Origin: Ectobius pallidus | Taxonomy: Eukaryota; Arthropoda; Insecta; Blattodea; Ectobiidae | Assembly: GCA_964059195.1 (NCBI GenBank) | Contig: CAXKWD010000002.1 | Location: forward strand, 53,966,923 to 54,030,922 | Length of the DNA: 64,000 bases | Direction: 5' to 3' | Shown: positions 57,324-64,000 of the stretch, in pieces | How positions within the stretch are numbered: the first letter of the stretch is position 1 | How the letters are laid out: every line of letters begins with the position of its first letter | Program-made: the position numbers and the translations under genes | The notes under the pieces: model-generated | Database searches by the model: none | Told to the model about the DNA's origin: nothing | What the model saw: only the letters and a program-made list of their open reading frames with translations

Positions 57324-57770
57324 GCTGGGCGTAGGGGATGCATTCGCTCCTCTCACGCAGCGGACTCTGGTTCGAATCCTGGTCGGGACAAGTTACCTAG
57401 GTAGTGTTTTTTCCGGAATTTTTCCTCACCTGTGACACAAACGTCTGCTAACTTTAGGCCCTAGTGGTCCCCAGATATCATCTGGCAGCCATTATCATCA
57501 TCATCCCATCCTCGCCTTGTTCAGAGTGAGTGTCTGGTGAATGATGTATCTCGTCCTATATGTTTGTGTTGTATCGGAGGTGGCCCCGGCATTAGACTGA
57601 TCACTCATCCGGGAGGTCCTCCAAGACCTTATCTAGTCAAGAAAGTATGTATGTGATCCATAGATAATCCCTCTCCCGACAGGTCGTGGCCCTGTAAGGC
57701 CCGGACAACGTGGGTCTCTTAAATGACCCCAAAAGAGAGAGATAAAAACTAAGGTAAAGATAGAGAGATA
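57324..57770 (+). mobile_element. SINE family B, full-length copy
   Basis: The tRNA-like head GCTGGGCGTAGGGGATGCAT and B box CTGGTTCGAATCCTGG are followed by a long body (TGGCAGCCATTATCATCATC, GACTGATCACTCATCCGGGA, GTATGTATGTGATCC, CCCTCTCCCGACAGGTCG) and an AGAGAGATAAA-type tail. Its 3' third also appears at 61051, 62328 and 39071. Confidence 0.8.
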
Positions 57771-57935
57771 ATATGGTAAATAGAAATTAATCAGGAAATT
57801 ATAGGCTATCTATTGATATTGTATGAACTATCTTTCGCAATACAGTCCTAGGCTAACTATAAGAAAAGAGTTCAACTCTTAAGAATAGAACCCAGGACCT
57901 TCTAAATTTACTTCATGTCAAAAAAATAGTTGATA

Positions 57936-59125
57936 ATCTCTATATATATAAAAGGCTTTGTCCTGACTGACTGACTGACTGACTGAATGACAGGAATCAA
58001 CGTACAGCCTAAACTATAACAGGTAGAGACTTGGAATTTTGACAGTACCTTCGCTTCATAATGTAGGTGCTCACTAAGAAAGGATTTTGAAAAATTCTGA
58101 TTCTAAATGCCAAAAATTAAATGTTTTTGAAAATACTTAATCCCTTTTTACATAGAATTATCAAAACAAATTCACAGAACGTATTGTTACCAGTGGTATC
58201 AGGTGGGCTTGGATTAAATTAAATGGATGTTTGACAAATTAGAGAAGGTATCATTATAATTCATTTTATCTATATTAATAAAAGGAATTCTCCTCGATGT
58301 CCAGCGAAATCTACTGAACGCAGAGATCTGAAATTTTAAACATAGGTGTGCTGAAGGGTCGGAAAATGCACCTCGAAGCCGGAATTTTAATTTTAGTTTT
58401 CGTTCGTGAGTTATGAGTGAAAAACTGGCAAAAAACGTGCATTTTTTGCGTTTTCAAAACATAAGTTTTCAGTTATACATTTTAATGTCAAATCAATTAC
58501 AGTTGGCTTTGGCTATTTTTGTCAAACCTTGAAAACAAAACTTTCGCGATCGCTTGAATGTTGTAAGCCCTAAATATGGTCAAACGTTGTTTTATTTGGA
58601 CGAATCTCACTATACAGAGGTTTTCTTGGCCAAGAAACTCAAATCTGAGGTCGCTTTTACCAGTCGATGCTATCTGATCGTGGTATGTAGTCCATGCGAT
58701 TTAGGTGTTAATAAATGTAATGATTTAACTATTATGCTCTTAATTTTAAATTCTTGAAATAATTATCGCGGGCGAAGCCGCGGGCACATGCTAGTCATTT
58801 ATAGGAATTCTATTGATAGCTTTTCTCATAATTTTATATCTATTAGGTCTACATGAAATCATGCCAAGCCACCTGTGTAGTTTTAAAAATATAATGTTGC
58901 CATGGGGATTGTATACATACAGTATGAATTCCTTTTGGTGAATTTCATAACTTTACAACCCTATTTTGGCCCTTAGAGGCCAAAGATTTTGAAATCCTTT
59001 CTTAGTGCGCATCCAGAGCCTAGGAGCAATATGTGTACCAAGTTTCAAATTCCTAGGCTGTATAGTTTTTGAGAAACTGTGATCAGTCAGTGAGTCAGTG
59101 GGTTTTGGCTTTTATATATAGAGAT
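57936..59125. mobile_element. DNA element with ~150-190-bp imperfect inverted ends and nested Helitron
   Basis: The left starts ATCTCTATATATATAAAAGG with (GACT)n; the right end is the reverse complement of ATCTCTATATATAAAAGCC with ACTGACTCACTGACTGATC. Further inward both arms share a (G)TGC.CACTAAGAAAGGATTT block (about 58068-58090 and 58995-59010, inverted). The Helitron-like element 58269-58794 sits inside, so this element is the older of the two. Confidence 0.65.
58269..58794 (+). mobile_element. Helitron-like non-autonomous element, complete
   Basis: Begins TCTATATTAATAAAAGG after host A (58268) and ends with hairpin CGCGG-GCGAAG-CCGCG (58767-58782), eight bases, then CTAG (58791-58794) before host T. 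The 5'-TC, the 3' hairpin plus CTRR, the A|T insertion site and the absence of inverted repeats all fit Helitrons. A 67-codon ORF inside has no Rep or helicase motif, so the element is non-autonomous. Confidence 0.75.
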
Positions 59126-60406
59126 AAGCAGTATTGATATTTTAATTTTCATATTTGTTTCGACATGAATGCGACTTCTAAAAACCTAATTGGTGTCGAA
59201 ATGTTACGTAATGATGGCATTGCTACTTAATTTAGCAACATAGTATTTCCTATGCGGTCCAAGTTTTTAGTAAAAAGTAAGTGGTCTTTCTGTAGGCTCC
59301 ATGGCAATTTACTGTTGTGGCCCAATTAGGTAATAATCGCCGAAGTAGAAGAAGTAAGATGTGCAAAACTACTATTTTCCTATTTCACCCTTTTCACAAC
59401 TGAAATATATAAAATAGCTTATAGCTTTTATGGTGTTTCAGATTCCTATTAAAAACAAACAAACAAAGAGACATGATACTCACACTGCACTGAAAAATTT
59501 TTCATACATATTTTGCAAATGTGGAGAAAATTTCTGATGCATACGCAAATAGTCATGCAGCAGTGACACGAACAACGCCACGCAATAGACTAGGAAATGA
59601 AGATGAAAGTGGTCTTTATTAGTGAGTTTCTGGATTGTGGATGGTCACCACGATCGTCCGACCTCACGCCTTTGCAATTTTACCTTTGGGGTTGGTCAAT
59701 ATGAGGATAGTATTCGGGCTAAGGATATTGCATCCAAGATCAACGTGCATATTAATTAGCTGTAAGCTTTCTTTTAATAGATAAACTTTGCTATTATGGT
59801 TACATTAATATTATTATTATTGGTAAAATAATCTTATGAAATCCCACCTGAGTGAAGTCCTTAAAGATGTAACCAACTAATTCATATTCTCTGGCAGTAT
59901 TATTGGTTTTAGTAAGTTTACATCACATACCGGTACCTTATGTGGAAGGATAGAAGCGTTCTAGTTCAATACCCGTATTACACTGTGACATTTATGGTTA
60001 TACAGCATATGTGATTTCTCTTTTTTCCTTTCTAGGAGTAAATTTAATATAGAGCAGTACTGGATGTGAATATGAAAAGAGCGGTGATCATCATCACTAC
60101 ACTTCTCGAGTAGCTATAAAAAGTGTCAGTTGAAACAAATTTCATGAAAAAGATCGTCGATGCCATTATTGTCAGATTTTTTATTTTTATTTTTTGGTAG
60201 GTGTGAGCAAGCGAATGCTTTCGAAGAATCTGTTTTCCGAAAGATACTAAAGATTTTTAATTATATCAGCATTCGGATAATAATTTTCTATATATAGAAA
60301 TACAAATATATATTTTTGAGAAACTGTGATCAGTCAGTGAGTCAGTGGGTTTTGGCTTTTATATAAATAGAGATAAGCAGTATTGATATTTTAATTTTCA
60401 TATTTG

Positions 60407-60407
<1 letters not shown>
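59066..60407 (+). repeat. 93-bp local duplication spaced 1.25 kb apart
   Basis: 59066-59158 and 60312-60407 are nearly identical (TTTTTGAGAAACTGTGATCA, AGTGGGTTTTGGCTTTTATA, AGATAAGCAGTATTGATATT, AATTTTCATATTTGT). The copy includes sequence outside the transposon end, so this is a segmental duplication and not a second insertion. Confidence 0.85.
59636..59760 (+). pseudogene. Tc1/mariner transposase relic
   Basis: The + strand reads GWSPRSSDLTPLQFYLWG, the WPPRSPDLTPLD(F/Y)(F/Y)LWG block of Tc1/mariner-superfamily transposases, with Gln in place of the Asp after PL. Stops follow, then KDIASKINVHI-like words in another frame. No inverted repeats were found around it. Confidence 0.7.

Positions 60408-60408
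<1 letters not shown>

Positions 60409-60439
<31 letters not shown>
60409..60439. repeat. (TA)n microsatellite
   Basis: About 15 uninterrupted TA units directly after the second copy of the local duplication. Confidence 0.95.
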
Positions 60440-60442
<3 letters not shown>

Positions 60443-60815
60443 GATAAATTACATTACAGGGGTTAAACTTATGTCTAAAGATATAATAGATTATATCATT
60501 CTCCTTGAGGATGAGATAACAATGTTCATGTATGTTTTGTACATATTACGAACAATAAACTAAACTAAACTTTCCACTTTAAGTCAAAGTTTTTATTTTG
60601 TAATTTGAGTGGATGAGGAGATGGGTGGTTACTTGATTACAGCCTGCCCATAAAGCCCTTAAGAAAATGTAAGATGTAGGGGTTGACACTTAGATAGGTG
60701 AGCTAAAGATATTATGATACACATACGCTAGTTGATATATATGAAGACCAACATTTTACGAATTCAAATTCTATCAGGACGTTAAATTCAATATATGTAT
60801 TTTGAAAGATTCAAA

Positions 60816-61020
60816 ATTCCTACATCAAGTGGTTCACAATGCTTCTGTGCAGAGGATAGGCAAACAATAGAACATCTACTTTTCAAATTATATGATTTTT
60901 AAAAGAGCACATTATGAATTAAATTTACACCTGTATGAATCACCATCAGAATCCTTTTTTAGAATATTTTATAAAAGATTTTGTTTGGTTTGAATTTTGA
61001 AATTTGTTCAGCATGTCTTT
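60816..61020 (+). pseudogene. LINE ORF C-terminal relic (zinc-knuckle-like)
   Basis: The + strand reads SSGSQCFCAEDRQTIEHLLF, matching the C.C...(E).Q(T).(E/D)HLL(F) knuckle near the C-terminus of several non-LTR retrotransposon polyproteins. A stop follows after about eight more residues. Then comes AT-rich sequence up to the SINE at 61051. Confidence 0.5.
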
Positions 61021-61050
61021 AAATATTTATAATTTCTCATTGTATCAGCT

Positions 61051-61223
61051 GAGTGGCCCCGCGTTGGGCTGATCACTCATCCGGGGAGGCCCTCCATGTC
61101 CTTGTCTGGTCAAGAAAGTATGTATGTGATCCAAAGATAATCCCTCTCCCGACAGGTCACGGCCCTGTAAGGCCCGGGCGGCTTGGGTCGCTTAAATCCT
61201 AAAAGGGAGGGGTAAAACTACGA

Positions 61224-61271
<48 letters not shown>
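61051..61271 (+). mobile_element. SINE family B, 3' part, with (GA)n tail
   Basis: GGGCTGATCACTCATCCGGG, GTATGTATGTGATCC and TCCCTCTCCCGACAGGTC match 57570-57740. The copy ends in about 20 GA units (61231-61269), an expanded form of the AGAGAG tail. The tRNA-like head is missing. Confidence 0.85.
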
Positions 61272-61906
61272 AGCTGAATTAGTTTTCTTTTCATTTGTCT
61301 TGTTCTCGTTCTTACGTGTTACTGTTCAAATGTTTGTTCTTCAATACTTTAGGGTGAAATAAAGGATATAATATTTGAACTGGTGTTTCCGTGTAGACCA
61401 TTGACCTACCATATTCAACTGTGAAATTTATTCAAGGTGGCATTGCTCGGTTGCCACATCAAACTGGGTAAATATTTTATAGTTTCTTTCGAAGATATTG
61501 CAAAATATCTCCTCTATTCTTAAGTATTGCATTGGTTTTAAAATGAAAAAGCACAAAAGGGCACTACTGAAACAACATCCTGAGTATAAGACAACCGAAG
61601 GTATCTCACAGTCGGTTTTATTGTGGTAGAGGATCAACAATTACTGTTGTTTTTTCAAGAGTAAAAAGTTCGCAAGACATCAAGTTGAAGGCGATTGATA
61701 CTCCAGTACAAGGAAAATTACTTCAATATTCAGAGAGTGTATTTACACATAATGTGGTATACCATGGAATATTTCGAGATTGATTCACTGAATGATCTTA
61801 TGAAAGCCTGTAGTTTCTTTACAAATACGCCCTTCAGATTAAACAATATTAATACCTAGGATAAATGAACGTGAATTAGCAGATGGCTATGTTTTATTAA
61901 GTGCCA
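61272..61906. other. Unassigned AT-rich sequence
   Basis: No recognisable gene or repeat boundary. Confidence 0.4.
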
Positions 61907-62100
61907 GAATGGTACTTTATGAGATTTTATGGTGGACGGGAAATGGCTGTCTGTCTGTCCGTCCGTGTGTCTGTACGCGCGATAGCTCGAATACGCACAA
62001 TCAGGTTTTCATGAAACTTGGTATACTCATTTATAACGTGAATGGGACGAAGCTTATTGAGTTTGGACCAAATCGGTTGACTGGTACCGGAGTAATGCCC
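61907..62100 (+). mobile_element. Helitron-like family 2, partial copy
   Basis: Matches 32217-32400 (ATGGTACTTTATG, CTGTACGCGCGATA, CATGAAACTTGGTATAC) with a (CTGT)n/(CCGT)n stretch at about 61945-61965. The 3' hairpin is not evident. Confidence 0.5.
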
Positions 62101-62327
62101 AATTAAGCGCCTATTTTATGGTAATGTATTAGACAGAATTTATCAAATGCAAATCAGTTCTCATGACAACATAATTATTGTTTTACAATGTTCATATACG
62201 GCTTTGGAAGGTGCTTTGACAAATAACATTACCCACATGTTCCTTCACATATGCTTATCAAACTTTTGACCTTTGTTTATCCGTAAACTCTGCTTAATGA
62301 ATCGATCTGGAGCTTAACTCGGAAATC

Positions 62328-62416
62328 TTTCTTTTCTTTCTTTCTTTATCGTAGTTTCACCTCTCCCTTTTAGGATTTAAGCGACCCAAGCCGCCCGGGC
62401 CTTACAGGGCCGCGGC
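62328..62416 (-). mobile_element. SINE family B, 3' fragment
   Basis: The reverse complement gives CGGCCCTGTAAGGCCCGGGC, GGCTTGGGTCGCTTAAATCC and an (AAAG)n tail, as at the end of 61051-61271. Confidence 0.75.
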
Positions 62417-64000
62417 AACTCGGAAATCAATTAGAAAAATAACTTATTTTGTGCATATGATGATTGCAATTAATACTGATTAAACAAATGCATTCTGACA
62501 CTTTGTTATATCAGTTTACCTTATTTTATTCTTTATTTTTTTCATAAATTGGCATTTAATCTAGAAGCCCGGAATTCTGTGACGGGCCTACCAAGCTAGT
62601 ATATTATATTATCCGATGCACCCGTAGGGCAAAAACATAGGTTCAGTTGAATTAAAAAATAAACACACACACACAAATTCGGTCAAGTATTTATTTGTGC
62701 AGTAGGCTACTCCAGTGTAATAGAAGAAGGAACATTGTGACCCTGTATTGGGTAACCCTGTATTCGAACCATCGACCAGTTTGCAGGAATGCAGTTCTAC
62801 TCTGTGTTAAAAACGAACATGTCGATGTCATGTATTGATGACTGTGGACTTCCTCTGCCTGACGCAGCAAACTGCAGATGTCGATGTAAAATACAATGAG
62901 GCTTCATAAAAGAAAAATCTTGTACATGAATATAATTATGCACTCCAAACTTGTTTCTCTCTGGTTCGTAGCAATCAAACTCGAAACCTGACACGAGTTA
63001 TTCGCATAAGAGCTAATCCGAACTACATAAACCGCGGGTGGTATTTAATGCTGTCGATTTGCTTAGTTATTCTCGTCCGTCATTCTAACGAACTGCATAA
63101 TTTTAGAATGTTCCCAATTAGCAGGCTCATATTCTTGACTTTTAATGGTGTGGTAGTCATACACCTTTCTCCCTAAAGCAGTTCTTGCCATTAATATTAA
63201 TTTACGATAAAAGTAAATCGCTGTTATTTTATTTGTTAGTTTAATGTAGTGTGATGAGTCAGGAACCAATCCCAGCACATTCCCGTTTCAGTATTTGGGC
63301 ATACCTCTGCAACCTGTATTTCGGACAAATTGATTTACATTCTAGAGCACGTGATTTCAATTTCAGAAAAATAATTTCAGTTTAAGAAAAATTATTTCAA
63401 TTAGTAAAAAGCACATTTAATTTCAGAAGAAGCAATTTCAATGCTATAAAAAGTAATTTCAACTTCAGAAAAGGTAATTTCAATTTCGGGAAGATTGATT
63501 TTACTCTCAGTATTTAAAAATGTGTGCAAAAACTGACACATCATAGAAGATATTGTCACTTTTGTGTATAATTTTCCAGCCCATTGGCGTTGTAAATAAA
63601 TTAACGAAAATAAATATTTGACCTAAAGTCTATCGTTTAACTCCTTATAGCGGTATTTTTAAGCCACTTGAAAATGTATTGAGTGCTGAATTGGGCAATA
63701 TTTAAGAGTAATTCATGGTATATTGATGATGGATGATCCAGTTGGCAATAACTAAAAAAATCTCAGAATTCGTTACATGGAAGATTTCTGACGGTTCATA
63801 GCCAGTCTTCACTACTATTATGTCTTCTGACTGGCGATACATGCGTAAAATTTATCCTATTCCTATGCGAATAGGATGTAGAAACTAAACAAAATATTTT
63901 GTAGATTAAATTCAGTAGCACATTTTATTGTTTTATTGTTACATTTTGGGAGTTGTGTAGTTGTCTTATTAACAGTAATTTTTTTCTTAATTTAAACAAG
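62417..64000. other. AT-rich sequence with a degenerate tandem repeat
   Basis: At about 63350-63500 the phrase TTTCA(A/G)TTT(C)AGAAAA recurs roughly seven times at spacings of about 20 bases. A (CA)n tract lies at 62663-62676. No gene recognised. Confidence 0.5.

Larger units (their letters stand above)
28383..64000 (+). other. Presumed tubulin intron 1 and/or downstream intergenic sequence
   Basis: The donor at 28383 opens an intron whose acceptor is not in the window. Either the intron exceeds 35.6 kb, which is plausible in a repeat-inflated insect genome, or the exon is an orphan copy. All features to the right are mobile elements, repeats or unassigned sequence. Confidence 0.4.

Noticed and set aside
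1..64000. CRISPR array, operons, prophage or bacterial defence genes
   Set aside because: No prokaryotic gene structure, no regularly spaced repeat-spacer array; sequence is clearly eukaryotic.

Overview
This is an AT-rich, repeat-dense nuclear window from an arthropod, most likely an insect with a large genome. I infer a cockroach/termite-like or orthopteroid genome from the mix of mobile-element families, but the sequence does not prove a species. There are no operons, no CRISPR arrays and no prokaryotic signals. Almost every ORF longer than 60 codons is either a chance frame or a broken piece of a mobile element.

Only two pieces of ordinary host genes are convincing. At the left edge, positions 305-400 look like the last coding exon of the nuclear gene for cytochrome c oxidase subunit 8, on the + strand, with a 3' splice site before it and a poly(A) signal after it. 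At 28326-28382 (+) is the first coding exon of a beta-tubulin gene (start MREIVHLQAGQCGNQIGSK), ending in a consensus splice donor. No further tubulin exon is visible in the remaining 35.6 kb, so intron 1 is either very long or this is an isolated exon copy.

The rest is layered transposon history. 5.8-6.5 kb: two foldback repeats and a tRNA-like SINE head. 7.2-7.6 kb: a decayed fragment of an unassigned repetitive ORF. 9.87-10.27 kb: a hAT-type MITE with an 8-bp target duplication. 11.4-13.8 kb: a decayed hAT-like transposase gene (- strand) split by a Tc1/mariner-superfamily element with long terminal inverted repeats. This block is flanked by two direct copies of a ~560-bp repeat, and the right-hand copy is itself split by a 1.34-kb TA-flanked element full of a TTGGTTGTCACA motif. 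17.06-19.51 kb: a large imperfect palindrome whose two arms each keep the same 36-codon ORF followed by a splice donor. 19.6-25.3 kb: diverged dispersed repeats, one of which was hit by a Penelope-like retroelement (14-bp target duplication) that was in turn hit by a jockey-like LINE present as two tandem 3' ends. 26.35-27.9 kb: a LINE endonuclease fragment split by a PIF/Harbinger-like MITE with a TAA duplication, just upstream of the tubulin exon.

From 28.4 to 64 kb there are at least five kinds of Pol III-derived SINE, several Helitron-like ends (GC-rich hairpin followed by CTAG, insertion between A and T), a four-copy AT-rich repeat family at 42.4-46.6 kb, a hAT-like MITE at 52 kb, and LINE and mariner relics at 55, 59.6 and 60.8 kb. 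The most useful scientific content is the set of insertion events whose boundaries can be read directly, because an empty paralogous copy or an interrupted reading frame is present in the same window.
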